Source of the DNA: Aradus depressus
Lineage: Eukaryota; Arthropoda; Insecta; Hemiptera; Aradidae
Assembly: GCA_963662175.1 (NCBI GenBank)
Contig: OY759214.1
Location: forward strand, 14,136,001 to 14,200,000
Direction of reading: 5' to 3'
Length of the DNA stretch: 64,000 nt
Below, piece by piece: positions 32,801 through 44,895 of the stretch. A model generated the notes under the pieces. The model did no database searches, had not been told where the DNA came from, and saw nothing but the letters and a program-made list of their open reading frames with translations. How positions within the stretch are numbered: the stretch's first letter is position 1; the number at the start of each line of letters is the position of its first letter. Position numbers and translations under genes: made by a program.

Positions 32801-32988
32801 AAGTGATAAATTTATCAGACTGCCTGATGACGAGAGCAGCCTCGAAAGTCGGCTAGCAAATATAAATAAAATCTGTGAGAGGTCAGACTATATTTTGTTT
32901 TACATCCTGTGAAATAGCTACAGTTTCTGGATACAGAGACAGATGTATTTAACTCTCCTCAATGATCTTGATTTCCTCTAAGCATATA

Positions 32989-33273
32989 TTATAAGAATAT
33001 CAATCTATTGTTTACCATATGAGAGGACGTATGAGGCAAGGAGATCATAGGATGATGCTGATGGAAGGGCTGACCCTGGGGCTGGTACCAGTGCGAGTGA
33101 ACTCCAAGACTGCTCTGAAAGCCAGTCTCCTTCTTCATCATGTCCGACATAACACCCGTCAGTGACAGACAGGAACCTCCGACAACTGAGCCTTTCTTCT
33201 TTTTCGATTTGGAACTCAATTTTCTATTCCTAGTTTGAATGCCTTCTTTTTTCATTGTCAACGGTCGATTTAC
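32989..33273 (-). CDS. GATA1/2/3-like: GATA factor exon: basic tail and C-terminal region
   Basis: Minus strand, acceptor GATTGCAG at 33274-33281, opening in phase 0. The first residues [19 protein letters not shown] then SSKSKKKKG are the conserved basic tail. In GATA1/2/3-class proteins (Drosophila grain is the closest by memory) this directly follows the C-terminal zinc finger and contacts the DNA minor groove. Next come Met/Gly, His, Gln and Pro-rich residues. The frame ends at TAA 32989-32991 (94 residues). A donor-like ATG|GTAAAC at 33016/33015 lies just after SLPHTSSHM, which is similar to the vertebrate GATA2/3 HSSHM, so the true exon may end at 33016. Confidence 0.95.
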   Translation of the reverse strand, partial: VNRPLTMKKEGIQTRNRKLSSKSKKKKGSVVGGSCLSLTGVMSDMMKKETGFQSSLGVHSHWYQPQGQPFHQHHPMISLPHTSSHMVNNRLIFL

Positions 33274-33279
33274 CTGCAA

Positions 33280-33732
33280 TCATAAACAGAAACATACAAA
33301 TTAGGATAATCTATAGATATTTCAAGAAATAGTTGGAACTGTTCTTCTGAGTCAAAGAGACATGTTAGACCGTCGGTGATCAAGTATTATGACTAATGTT
33401 TTTAACTTCTAAGTTGAGAAATGCGGACATATTGTGAAAACATTATAAGCTAACGACAGTCTCTGACAATCATAATTTCACGAGTGAGGTTGTAATTGAT
33501 CTGTAAGAGAACTCAGGTCAGAATGAATCTACGGGAAGAGACTCCTGAGAGGGAAGTCTTATTTTATGTAAAGCTTGCATTTATTTTACAATGGCATGGC
33601 AGTAAAGATGGATTAGGAGGAAGCATCCCCTGGGATGATTGGAGACTTGCAGTACATCTGCATTATCTATCTTATTAGCTAATAATGAAGAATAATATTT
33701 GCCTTTATAAAATATAAAAACAATTACAAATA
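33280..33732. other. Intron, no gene recognised
   Basis: Unique-looking DNA; a 60-codon frame at 33496-33678 has no support. Confidence 0.4.
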
Positions 33733-33826
33733 GTTGGTTAATTCCGGCATTTCTTCCAGAGGGGTCTTCTTATTTTTTTCCGACAATATTTCGGGACTTC
33801 TGGAAGAAATGCCGGAATTAACCAAC
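33733..33826. repeat. Perfect 28-bp inverted repeat (family F)
   Basis: Arms 33733-33760 and 33799-33826 are exact complements (GTTGGTTAATTCCGGCATTT start). The loop contains CAATATTTCGGGAC. Related to the larger foldback at 57863. Confidence 0.9.
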
Positions 33827-35600
33827 AGTGGAACATCCCAGAGAAGTTTAAGAAACACAATTACAACTATGCAAATTAAGTATAATAATATACTACTGGT
33901 ATAATATGATCATTAAAGTACATTTTTGCGAATTTAAGATTTTCTGAATTTTGTTATCAAAATTGTATATATTATAGTTTTTCTGCTAACTCTGTACTTA
34001 AGCTATTGAAAAGAGTTTTCTTTAAACTATTCTAATCAGTGATGTTACTAGTATAAAGTATTTCAGCACCCTATAGTAGGGATGATATCAGATATTCGTT
34101 CGAAAATAATCTGGATTAGCTGGGGGCGAAAACGAATAATTATTTTTCCTTAGAAAAGTATTTATTTAATTAAAAAAATAATTATATATCAAAATGTATT
34201 CCTATTTTTTTTTTAATGCTTAATTTTATAGTAAAAGTACTTTTATATACATTGAGTACATTTTTCTCCACATCAATCGCAAATTTTGAAGCCATTTTTG
34301 GGCTCGCTTAGTGCGGTAAACAAGTACGACTTATGCTTTGGACCAGTTGTACTTGTTATATATCCACTACTAAATACAAACTTCTCACTTTATAATATAA
34401 GCTTCACTTTAGCATTTCATAGAATCGTTTAAAGTATAATCTCTAACAATAAAATTGTTGGCCTGTTTGGTTTTCTTTCAGTTATTTACCGAGATTCGTG
34501 ATCAATTTAAGTTGATCGAAAATTATAGTCTATTCTTGCATAGAAATGAACAAGAATATATTAGCCTTGATGGATGTTTTGTATTGAAGGAAATCAGGAG
34601 GCATCTGAGCGGGACAGCCTCTCAGTTTCTTGTGATTCCAACAAATTGATCACTAAACTCATATTGATCACAAGATCAAACGCAAACTTTATTGAGGCTT
34701 TTCTTGGTGTATGGTGCGTCCATGAGTCTTACCCTTTGGAAGAGGCCAAGAAATTTGTTGGGTGAGATTAGGTGGGACAGGGCAAGTAAGCGGTCTAGCG
34801 GCCTAATTTATGGGCTTAAATTTAGCCGCCCGTGTGCCTCGCACGCCTTGGCCACAGGGTCTGCACGGCTGTGTTCTTAGGGATGATTTGGTAGAGATTT
34901 GAGAATATCTCGTGACATTTCCACGTCCCTTCTTCAGTTGACATCTTATAACAAGTAGAAATAGTGGCATTATCAAGTGCTTCTATCGGTCGATTGTAGA
35001 AGAAGTCAAATGACCGATCTCCATAGCCGCCACTGACTCCTAGACAGCAAGTTCTCAAAACTAAGACCTACAATTTCTAGATAGACAATGTGAATTCATA
35101 TTTTCTGTTATTCGTCTCTACAATGTAAGAAAACAGTTTCCCCTACTCCTAGTTCAAAAATCTCATTTTCCAGCAATGAAGAAGATACATTTGGTAAAGA
35201 AGCAGAGAGCGGAACGGTTCCAGTGAGACTAACGGCAATTCTGTCTTCTGTTAGGTCGTTAGAGAGAGAGCAATTAAAAAGTACAATTATGCTAATCGTC
35301 AAGTACAGTTGTTAGGTTCGGTAGAAGAGGGAAACACTTTATGGAAATTACCATACGTACAACGTTTTAAAAAATGTCCTCTGAAACTCAGACGTACGTT
35401 GCAGCTCTCTGCAGGCGTCTGTGAAACGTTCAGATTAGCCAAAGTTCATTTGGGGCCATGGGAAGTTTTTATACCACTCTAGTTCAATAGAAACAATATT
35501 ACTTACGTTTTTAAATGTCAATTCACAACGAAATTATAAAAAAAAATGTTTCAAATAAACAATAAAAGTAACTACGTATAGATGATTTCGCAAATCCTTT
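33827..35600. other. Intron, mostly unassigned
   Basis: Contains a family F-like piece at about 34890-34935 (CGTGACATTTCC..GTCCCTTCTTCAG) and several short frames without support. Confidence 0.4.
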
Positions 35601-36475
35601 GTGGTAAAGAAAAAGAGAGTTTCAGTGTTAAACTTAAATAAATAAAAATATAAATAATAATTAATAATAATTGAAAAATAATAATAATTAAATAATAATA
35701 CAAACAATAAATTACCACATTTCCTGTAGAAATTTTATCTCTTTTCTTTTACTAAATTTTGATTTCTACAGTAGTTTTTCAAAAAAGGGCCCTAAAAAAG
35801 TATCAAAAGTTCAGGACGTGCAATTTTTAAGAAAGTGCACGTATTTAGTAAAAAATTAAATTAACCAACTTTTCATTTGGATTTCTAAAGAGATGCCATT
35901 TTAATAATTTGAAATAATATTAAATCTAACCCAAAGGTTTTCCAATTATTTTACTGGGCCAACAGGGAAAATGAATAGAACAGAATTTACGAGAACAAAT
36001 ATTGGGTTTATTTTCTTAAATCATCTGCATTATAAAATATAAAAACTAAACATTGGAACAAACAAAAATCAAAAGAAAAATCTTGAAAACTAAATTCTTA
36101 ACACTAATTCAATCTTATTTGTTTTATATTTTGGCCATTTTAAAAATTTAAGTTATATATTTCTGGGCATATATCTTGTACATATAAACAAATAAAAGTA
36201 CCTTCTTTTTGGATCAATTTCACCGTCAATTCACTCTTAATTAGTTTCTTATATCTTAAGCCTAAACATCACACTTTCCATGTTTCACTCAGACCGACTC
36301 CTCTCAACCAGGCCTCGACTCTACACACACTAAAAAACAGCTGATGGCCGTGTTTTGTTTTTAACTGGCATTTGTTTTAAAATAAATTGTTTTTTTTATA
36401 GAAAAATAAATATATTTAATTTTTCAATATTAATAATTTAATCATTTTAATGTGTGTATTATTTTTATACATCTC
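35600..36475 (+). repeat. Family D element, copy 1
   Basis: About 850 bp, inverted relative to 39085-39930, sharing blocks along its length. These include GAAATTTTATCTCTTTTCTTTTAC, AGGGCCCT, AAAGTGCACGTAT, CCCTGTTGGCC (complement) and the block near 36340 with AACAGCTGATGGCCGTGTTTTG. No terminal inverted repeats or long frame. Class unknown. Confidence 0.85.
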
Positions 36476-37275
36476 TATTGAACAGAATTTAACTATTTAA
36501 CTTCTGGAACTACAAGTGATTACTTGATCTAAAACATTATTTAAAGCGAATAACAACATAAAAATAGCATTAAAATACCAAGAAAAATACACAAAACATA
36601 TGACTGAACTCAATAAATCGATCAGTAATGATAACCTCTATATCACAAAATAGAACTTGCGCCTGGTTCTCTAGATCAACAATGAATACACGAAATGGCC
36701 TACCGATAAATATAAATGATTCAGTTCATAACAATATTCATCTATTAATGGGAAAGAATATTATGAATGAAATCATGAATGAGAACTGATCCAAGTCCTC
36801 TCTTTTTTTCAGTTTTTAAATATTGTAAGAATCCAGGGTGTGTGTGATTTGAATGATCCGGTTGTCAATCTGCCCACTCAGAATGGGAAAATTTAAATGA
36901 GTACAAATTGATTTTTTAAAACTAAACACACAAGCACGTGTTTCTTTATTTTAATTTTAAAATAAATAAAAATAGAAGAAAAAGACAAGCCGGAAGAATA
37001 TCAGTTAGTGAAGTTTAATTCTTGTTGGGGCCCAGCAGGGGCTCCTCCTGAGCCCACTATTCAACTGTCTGAGTTCACCACACTCTAAGATAGATTTGAC
37101 TTGGGATTAGAGAAAGGTTAATCTGTTTCAAAGTCAAGAAGCTCAAACCTTCTCCTCATCCATTCATTCACAACTTTCTAGCCAGCATCTTGTTAGCATT
37201 CTCATTCAGAATATTTAGGAATCCGTCCTTAGTTATTTGAATATGTATTTGTAACATTTCCTGTTGTTATTTAGT
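36476..37275. other. Intron, no gene recognised
   Basis: AT-rich up to 36980, then a GC-richer strip (37020-37080) without a frame. Confidence 0.4.
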
Positions 37276-37277
37276 TA

Positions 37278-37512
37278 TTGTAACTCAAGCCTGGAATTTA
37301 ACTATCGCCTACTACCCAACATTTTTATCCACCTAAGGTAATTGGTCTTTAACGAGTACATGACATTGTGACCAGCGCTTAACGTCCCACCCGAAGAATG
37401 CGTGATCAAGTTTCTTTCACTTCTCAGATAAAAAAAAAACCTTAGAGCCTTGGCCGGGTTTCGAACCCGCGATCTTGAGCTTAGTAAGGAAGCACGCTAC
37501 CTCTGGCGGCCC
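37278..37512 (-). mobile_element. Family A SINE, decayed
   Basis: TGTAACTCAAGCCTGG, AACGAGTACATGACATTG, GGGTTTCGAACCCGCGATC; internal deletions and C>T/G>A decay. Confidence 0.85.
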
Positions 37513-37564
37513 TCATTCCCTCTTGTGAAGGAATGGATATAAATAGTTATGATGGCTCAATTGC

Positions 37565-37828
37565 AAGGCCTACTACTAGAGCACTGTTTTGTCACCCTGG
37601 TGGACTACTATGGGAGTCCTACCCTAAATTTTCATTCACACAGGATAGAGTTTTTAACGAAAACCTGACATCGTACAGGCTCGGTACAATCGCTTAAGGC
37701 CCCATCCGAAGGGCGGAGTGCATAAGTTTATTTTACCTCCCAGATAAAATAAAGTAAGGACTCGGCCGGGTTACGAATTATCTTTAGCTCAGTAAGCAAG
37801 CACGCATACCACTGAGTTACCGGCCCCT
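37565..37828 (-). mobile_element. Family A SINE, missing its tail
   Basis: Begins in CCTACTACTAGAGCACTG. It retains the core, the hairpin (TTTATTTTACCTCCCAG) and the head CACTGAGTTACCGGCCCC. Confidence 0.88.
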
Positions 37829-37919
37829 CTAGTTAAAAAAAAATATATTTATAAACATATTGTAACGAACTGATTCATTCATGTTAATCAGTAGGTCATT
37901 TCTTGTATTCATTGTTAGT

Positions 37920-38095
37920 TATTATGACTCATGCCCGGGCTTTAATTACAAGGTCATGTCGCCTACTCATCACTCTGATGGACCGACTCTACTATAGGAG
38001 TCCTAAATTTTGCCTACCTGGGTTTATTCACCTAGGGTAGGGGATCTTTAATTGACATCGGAGAGGCTTGGGACCAGCGAAGGACGGCGTGCTCA
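37920..38095 (-). mobile_element. Family A SINE, 3' half
   Basis: GACTCATGCCCGGGCTTTAA through GGACGGCGTGCTCA. The head is missing. It is the third SINE in tandem orientation within 800 bp. Confidence 0.88.
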
Positions 38096-38460
38096 TTGAT
38101 AATATTGTTGCTATTATGGTTGACTATGTAACCTGTAATAATATTCCGTAGCAATATTTGAACTTAGCTGATGGATTTATTGAAGTTAGTCATATAATAT
38201 ATTTTTATTAAAATATCTGGCTTTGGGTAGTTTTCTTGATGTTTGAAGATGAACTTATGGGACTTAGCAGGACTTGGGAGACTGTAGTGTCAGAAGTCCT
38301 GAGTGCGAAGAGCGGGTCGTTAGTTTGAAGTGGCCCGGGGGTCTCTGGCTCTGCAGCTAATCTTCAGCCCTCATGTTCCGGATGAACAGAGCCCAACAGA
38401 AGCCACGATTAGCATTGTCAAGGATACTGGGGGCTTTACTTGCCTGGAGAAGGGGCGCTC
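38096..38460. other. Intron, GC-richer strip
   Basis: 38280-38460 has higher GC and a frame that runs into poly-C. Not supported as a gene; could be a conserved intronic element. Confidence 0.3.
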
Positions 38461-38461
38461 C

Positions 38462-38493
<32 letters not shown>
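38462..38493. repeat. Poly-C tract, about 32 bp
   Basis: Uninterrupted C run followed shortly by a T run (38513-38528). Confidence 0.95.
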
Positions 38494-38498
<5 letters not shown>

Positions 38499-38959
38499 AT
38501 ACACAGTATATCTTTTTTTTTTTTTTTTATAGAGAAGTAAGTGGGGAAGTTGAATGTAGATGGTAATCTGATCTTTTAGAGAACCACGCCCTCTGTCGGG
38601 AGTGACACAAAGCAAGCCGGTGACAACAATAGGCAATCGATATGAGGGATCAGGCAGATGTATCGATCTCAATTGGGCGGGACTGGGTAAACTATCCACA
38701 AGGGTGGGGGAAAGGACAAACTTTAAGGATCTTTAGAAACGGCTATTTTGGATAAGAAAAGTGAAACTACCTTTCTAAAGTATTGTTCCGAAACTTGTGG
38801 TTTCATCTGTCCAAAACTGTACTTAGAAATGGAAACATACTTCCTCTATACTTAGTACAGCTTGCCAAGTACAATTGTCTGGCAAGGTAAACGACCATGT
38901 TGTTTCTGATCTATCCGTTCTCCGGAAACACTAGAAGCCACTGGATGAGAATGTTACAT

Positions 38960-40200
38960 ACCAAGTATAGCGGAGGTTATGTTATCGCTTTACAATTTGA
39001 TGCGGTGTTTTCAACGGACCCTCATGTTTTTAGACCTGCTGATTCCAAAAATGGAAAAAAGAAATATGTGTGACACGGGGTGATGTATAAAAAAAAATAC
39101 ACACATTAAATCATTAATATAAAAAAAATAATTATATTTATTTTTCTATAAAAAACATTTTCTTTTAAACAAATGAGTAAAACAACAAAACACGGCCATC
39201 AGCTGTTTTTAGTGTGTGGAGAGAAGAGTCGAGGTCTGGTAGAATGGCAACGGTCCGAGTGAAGATGTACAGTGTTAGTGTTTAGGCTTAAAATATGATG
39301 AACTAAATAGAAGTGAATTGACGCTGAAATTGATCTGCAAAAAAAGCACTGTTGTTTGTTTATATGTACAGGATATATGCCCAGAAAAATATAACTTAAA
39401 TTTTAAAAATGGCCAAAATATAAAACAAAAAAAGATTGAATTAGTGTTAAGAATTTAGATTTTAAGATTTTTGTTTGTTTCAATGTTTAGTTTTTTTATT
39501 TTAATAATGTACGTGTAAGAAAATAAACCCAATATTATTTCTCGTAAATTCTATTCTATTCATTTTCCCTGTTGGCCCTGTAAAGATAATTTAGAAAACC
39601 TTTGGATTAGATTTAATATTATTGAAAGAAAATTCAAAATGGCATCTCTTTAGAAATCCAAATGTAAAGTTTGTTAATTTAATTTTTTTTTAAAATATAC
39701 GTGCACTTTCTTCAAAATTGCACGTCTTGAACTTTTGATATTTTTTTAGGGCCCTTTTCGAAAAATTACTGTAGAAATCAAAATTTAGTAAAAGAAAAGA
39801 GATAAAATTTCTACAGGAAATGTGGTAATTTATTGTTTATTATTATTGATTAAATATTATTATTTATATTTTTATTTATTTATCATTTATTTAAGATTAA
39901 CACTTAAACCCTTATTATTTACCACAACGGACATTGTGGATACGATAACTCCCGATAGAATGAATGTATCGAATTTTATATAAATGTCTTGACATGAAAT
40001 ATTAAATTTAAATTCAAATCCGAGAGGACCAGAGAAGATGGGACTCAACCCTAGTCTGCTTATGTAATGAATTTATCGACACAACATTTAGTATTCAGAA
40101 GGCATTATGAAAGTCAAAACAGTCGAATGGCTTTTGAAGGAGAGCGAAAACTCAATTGAGTTCTTGCTGGGGAAGTACATATTTGGTGATTCACCGACGA
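38960..40200 (+). repeat. Family B copy split by family D
   Basis: Left part 38965-39070 (AAGTATAGCGGAGGTTATG, TCCAAAAATGGAAAAAAG). It resumes at about 39935 (GTGGATACGATAACTCCCG) and runs to GGGGAAGTACATATTTGG near 40185. Confidence 0.8.
39085..39930 (-). repeat. Family D element, copy 2, inserted in family B
   Basis: Inverted copy of 35600-36475. Its host is an interrupted family B repeat, so its limits are fairly sharp: about 39075 to 39930, possibly with a short TGTG duplication. Confidence 0.85.
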
Positions 40201-40735
40201 CTTTTATTTATTCCTCAAGACGATAATCGTATTTTTAAAAGGGTAACAAACTGTAATTGTTTCCTTATAACCCCTTAATTCGATTCATATCTATAAAAGA
40301 ATTATTTTTACATAATTATGTTCCGGGTTAATTTTTTTAAAATTTTTTTGAGAGGCAGCCAAAGTTCCTAAATATCAGAAAGTCTAAAAGAGAAAAATAT
40401 ATGAGATGAGTTTATCTGAGCGGGGAGATGTTACGATAGATGAACTGTTAATGAGAGCACAGTGGGTCGTCTTGTTCCCCGACAAATGGTCCGCATCTAG
40501 ACGCTATCTGTGTATGTCTTTCTTGGCCCAGGGACCCAGTCCTTCTAATGGGGGAAGACACGGATCTTTAGCATCTAATGATCCCTAAGGACCACCCCTT
40601 TCTTTCCCCTTCAACAGCAGGACAAGATTTTAATTATTGGCGACGTTGGGACGCGTCGAGGGCTCTGAAAGTTCTCCAATTCGGATTAGGACAACCGAAT
40701 TGAGTTAAAAGTCTTCGACGACCCATGGGCAATTT
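40200..40735. other. Intron, unassigned
   Basis: A 60-codon frame at 40406-40588 sits in slightly GC-richer sequence; no family recognised. Confidence 0.3.
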
Positions 40736-41460
40736 ACTTATTCAGAGCGAATGAACCAACTAAGTTTCCGCTCTCTCTCTAAAACCAATTTACCGATTTG
40801 GTTGTCTTCCTAGTGACTTCTGAATCATTACACTAAATTTCATGATGATACATCGGCAGTTATTAGGGTTTTTAAGTTGGCCCTCCCCTTAAATCCCCTA
40901 CTTCCCTCGATCCGATGAAAATTAATTTTTTATGTAGTTTTGGATTTACAAATAAAATTTCGAGACAGTGCATTCATTACTTCGCCAGTTAGTGTTTTTT
41001 TGTGATGAGCCAACCCCTCTCCCACTCGCCTAACTCTCCCTTTGGCCAATTTAGCAGTAAGCCAGAAGGTGTCGGTCCTTATGGGGTTCTGGATACACAT
41101 AAAAAATTTCATGTACATATATTCATTTTATCAAACATATATAAATATAATATATTATATTTATCCATAAATCAATCCTTCAGACAAGTCGCAATGAACC
41201 CGAGCCTTTGCTCTGTCAGGTACTCGTTAAAGACCCCTTTGTAACTAAATCTTTAGGACTTTCACTGTGGAGTCTGGTTCATGTCAACCAGAGCGACGAA
41301 AGATATATCTGGTAGTAGGCGATATGACCTCTAGTTAAAGACATGAGTTAAAATTAACAAAGAACACAGACAGAGGGAAACAGAGGGTAGGAAAACATGA
41401 AATTTTTGTGAAAACATAGAATTTCTGACATATTACATCAGCTTGAGAAGTAACACATAT
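40735..41460 (-). repeat. Family B copy with nested SINE
   Basis: Minus-oriented from AACCAACTAAGTTTCCGCTC to about 41130, resumed at about 41355-41455 (GAAAACATGAAATTTTTGTG). Confidence 0.75.
41196..41350 (+). mobile_element. Family A SINE, 3' half
   Basis: CCGAGCCT..CTGTCAGGTACTCGTTAAAGACCCC through GGTAGTAGGCGATATGACC to GACATGAGTT; some decay. Confidence 0.85.
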
Positions 41461-41724
41461 GTTCTTTGTTTCTTAGCACATTTTAACAATCATATGAGAA
41501 GAAACTACCGGCTATTGATATTTGCAAACGTTACTTCCAGGACCCAGCATTTTTAACCTGAGTTTGTCTTCTTGACTAAAGTCTTCTTGACCTAAGAGAC
41601 TTTTGACTTTTAAATCATAAAATTTGATCTTCAGGACTATTGCAGCAAATAAGGAATTTAGAAATGCAGTGTTGTAACATCACCACGACTAACCCACTCC
41701 TGCCCAAGGCCAAGTATTCTAAAA

Positions 41725-42135
41725 AAATAGTCGGTAATTCAACGGCTATGTACTTCCCCAGCAAGAATTAATCAATTAGGTTTTCGCTCTCCATCCAAAG
41801 CCAATCGACCGTTTGGGATAAAAAAAAAATCAATATTTGACTTACATAGTGGCTTCTAAATCCTCATTCTAAATTTGGTATCGATGCATTATATCGGCAG
41901 TTACTGGGATTTTGGAGTTGAGCCCTCCTCTGATAAGTGTCTACAAATAAATGTCATATTCCATGTCGATACATTCATTCTATCGGTAGTTATCGTGTTC
42001 ACAGATACACACTCACACGCCATTTTTTTTTTTTTTTAATCAAGATGTCGAAAAACATGAAATTCCATTGAAAACTTCGTTTCAGATTATGATTGTGACA
42101 TAACTTTTACTATACTTCATAAAGCTGAGGAAACT
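41725..42135 (-). repeat. Family B copy
   Basis: Starts at GTCGGTAATTCAACGGCTATGTACTTCCCCAGC and ends in the palindromic ACTTTTACTATACTTCAT. It contains a T-run at 42025-42039. Confidence 0.8.
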
Positions 42136-42604
42136 GATAATAACAATAAATAATTAAATAAAAAAATACAAATAAAAGTTTTAAAAACGTCAAACCGCTT
42201 ATTTTTCCTGTCTTGTTTCTTTGACAAAGAGAAGGAAGTGATGACTCAGTGCAGATGTTCTCTTAAGAAAATGTCAAAAGGTTAAGACAAATTCATATTC
42301 AGCGAAGTTTCCTCTTTCTCAAGTTGTCCATACTGTCAGAGAGTTCCCTTCTGAGTCAACTTGTTGCTTACATAATATGTATGTAGGATTATATATAATC
42401 CAGTCGAAACTCAGAAGCCCTTTATTGTTTTTACAATTGTACACGCTTAATGACTCAGTACAAAAGAAAATTTGACAAATTGAAAATGTGAGTAGAAAAC
42501 ACAAATGTTTCTACATAACTAATAAAATAATCATCTTAGTTCAAAAGAAACATTAGTCACTTTAAAAAAAAGTCAATTCACGACCTTAATACTAAACGAC
42601 TAGA

Positions 42605-42780
42605 TTAATTATTTTGTTTTCTTTCTCTTTTCTATATTTCGCACATTGTGACCTGAGGACGGGATGTAAGAACGTGCCGAAACGTCGTCGCGAAAAAGAC
42701 CATTCCGGAAAAGTTATCAACAATTATTATCTTAATTTAGTTAAAATAAAAAATGTATATACTGTATTTCATTCTATTTT
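42605..42780 (+). repeat. Family E repeat
   Basis: TTTCTATATTTCGCACATTG, GGGATGTAAGAACGTGCCGAAACG, then TTATCTTAATTTAGTTAAAAT. Also at 47405-47560 and, in part, 50855-50900. Confidence 0.7.
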
Positions 42781-43290
42781 TGAACCGTCGACGCAAAACG
42801 AGGGGTGTTTTGAAGCCTATGTGTATGTGTGTGTCAACCTAGCTCCAAAACGGCTGAACCGATAGCAAAGCGGTTTTTTTGTTTCATAAGCTGGTATTTG
42901 CGAGATGGTTCTTAGCCATGTTTGGGTATGCTGTTTCCAAGATCTTCAGGTTTCATGAGAGCCTGTATAGTGATCTCGGCCTCTATTACAGCTAGAGATT
43001 TGGAGTTTGAGCTCAAATGTTTATAAGGCCGACCCCCCTCCAAAAAAAAGCCCTCCCCACCAAGGTTTCAGTAAAAAAAAATTAATGAAAAAAAAGTAAT
43101 AAGACTTTTATTCAAAACCTGAAAGAACGGACTTTTTTTTATTATTTAAATAAATAAAACCAGGATTTTTGCAGGAAGTTTGTCGTCGTCGTTCTGCCCC
43201 CAAAAATTTTATTGTCTCGGGTGTTTTTCAAATTTTTAATTTAACTTTTTTTTAGTAGTATAGTTAATTCTAATCCTTCTAATCCCTCAG
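42780..43290. other. Intron, unassigned
   Basis: 42830-42880 has AACCTAGCTCCAAAACGGCTGAACCGAT, a phrase type seen in many arthropod dispersed repeats and similar in kind to 58978-59000. Confidence 0.4.
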
Positions 43291-43352
43291 TAGGACGGAA
43301 GAGCGCTCTGCTGGTGGACGACCTCGTTAAAGCCCGGGCATGAGTCATAATA
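43290..43352 (+). mobile_element. Family A SINE fragment
   Basis: GGAAGAGCGCTCTG..GACGACCTCGTTAAAGCCCGGGCATGAGTCAT only. Confidence 0.8.
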
Positions 43353-43550
43353 ACCAATTAACTCTATAGAGCGATATTGATAATACTTCATTACATTATT
43401 TTGGATTTTTACATAAGGCGAAGACGTGTTCAGTTCCCAGAATTCCAGGTACCAGACTCAGGACGACATTCTTGACGTGGGTGTCAGATCGGATTTTATT
43501 TTTATATAACCTCGCGAAAATAGTCAATGTTACTTTTTCTCAACTTATGG

Positions 43551-43645
43551 CAAAAAAAAAAAAAAAAAAAAAAAAAACGCATCGAATTTCTGATCTATTA
43601 CATAATTTCCCCCATACCTCGTATAACTGGGAAAGTAAAAATTCC
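43551..43645. repeat. Poly-A run and family B end
   Basis: About 26 A at 43551-43576, then CTGATCTATTACATAATTTCCCCCATACCTCGTATAACTGGGAAAGTA. Confidence 0.8.
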
Positions 43646-44149
43646 TATCTGTAAATAACATAAATCCTGATAAAATCAATAAATTGTCAATTTGAAATTT
43701 TCGATATGTGAACGTCTCAAAATGGCATAATATGCATAACATTTTTGTAGATTATTCAATATTTCAAAAATAATTTTTTTCGATGAGTTTCGAAAAGGGA
43801 GTAAAATTTGGTGACTGTTCTAAACAGCCCCATCTAAGGATAATGTAGATAAGTCTTTTGATAGATTTTCTATTGAACCGCTTAGCCTTGCATTGGATAA
43901 GAGCACAATCGAGGGGGGATCGTCGTCTTGTGAAGACAAGTTCAAAAAACGATTAGTCGCCATAATAAGTGAGTTAATGAAGTGTATAATTAATCACCTT
44001 GACACGATGTGAGAGGCATTGTCTTCGGTTCGTCGCTAGCTTGGGGTACAAAGGAGTAGACGGTGAGTCGGGGAAAATATATGGAACGTTAAAATACCAA
44101 CGTTACAATGTCAACAACTAAATATATCTAATGGCGTTGAAATGTACTG

Positions 44150-44225
44150 TTACAAACTGAAGCAATTTCTGACTGATTACATAACTTCTCCAATGCATCG
44201 TATTGGCGGGGAAGTAAAATGCATA
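44150..44225 (-). repeat. Family B end
   Basis: CTGACTGATTACATAACTTCTCC..GCGGGGAAGTAAA palindromic end. Confidence 0.65.
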
Positions 44226-44242
44226 ACTATAGGAAGATAAAG

Positions 44243-44440
44243 AAAATATGTTTTTTAAAATATTGTCTATTTCACAAAATATATATAATACATGGGAGTA
44301 GCTTCGGTATAGCTACCATCTTCAGCCACGACTTGGATCATTCGTTAAGTCGTGGTTAAAGATGGTAGCAATACTGAAAGTACTCCCATATTTTGTATAT
44401 ATTTTGTGAAAAAGACAATATTTTTAAAAAAATATACGTT
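44243..44440. repeat. Long palindrome, about 90-bp arms
   Basis: Left arm ends CCACGACTT (44334) and right arm starts AAGTCGTGG (44347), with about a 12-base loop. The arms carry ATATTGTCTATTTCACAAAATAT and GGTAGC..CTACC blocks with a few mismatches. Confidence 0.88.
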
Positions 44441-44579
44441 TTTCTTTATTTTTTATAAAATGGTTTATAATATCTTTGCAGAAAATATAGGGTTATCACT
44501 ATAAGAATAATTGATCAAGTTATTCTCGTGAAGTTTTCTTTCCTTATTTGACAACTGCAATGGCATAAATAAAAAATTC

Positions 44580-44760
44580 ACTAGCAATGTACTTCCAACA
44601 CGAATAAATTCAAGTCAATTAAATTTTCACTTTCCCTCTGCCATCGTCCATGTTGGCTAAAAATAGTTGACTTAAGTCGTGAACTTGTGAAAACTTATAT
44701 TAAATTTCGTATCGATACATTCATACATTCGCTGAAAATTAATACGTGTCGCCCCTTATG
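44580..44760 (-). repeat. Family B fragment
   Basis: CTAGCAATGTACTTCC, CGTATCGATACATTCATACATTCG, GTGTCGCCCC. Confidence 0.6.
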
Positions 44761-44895
44761 CATTTTTTTAGAATATTGTATACAATAAAGAAGTTGAAAT
44801 TGTTGCTTTTTTTGATTATTTGATCAAATTTGGTTGTGAAATGACTTTTTAAAACTTAAGTAATGTTTCTTTACGACTAAGATGGTTATTTTATT

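Noticed and set aside
42650..42695. Hammerhead ribozyme-like core (CTGAGGA..GAAAC, and CTGATGA..GAAAC at 47442)
   Set aside because: The core letters match, but stem II pairs poorly and the bases flanking the core do not form stem I in either copy. Treated as repeat family E.
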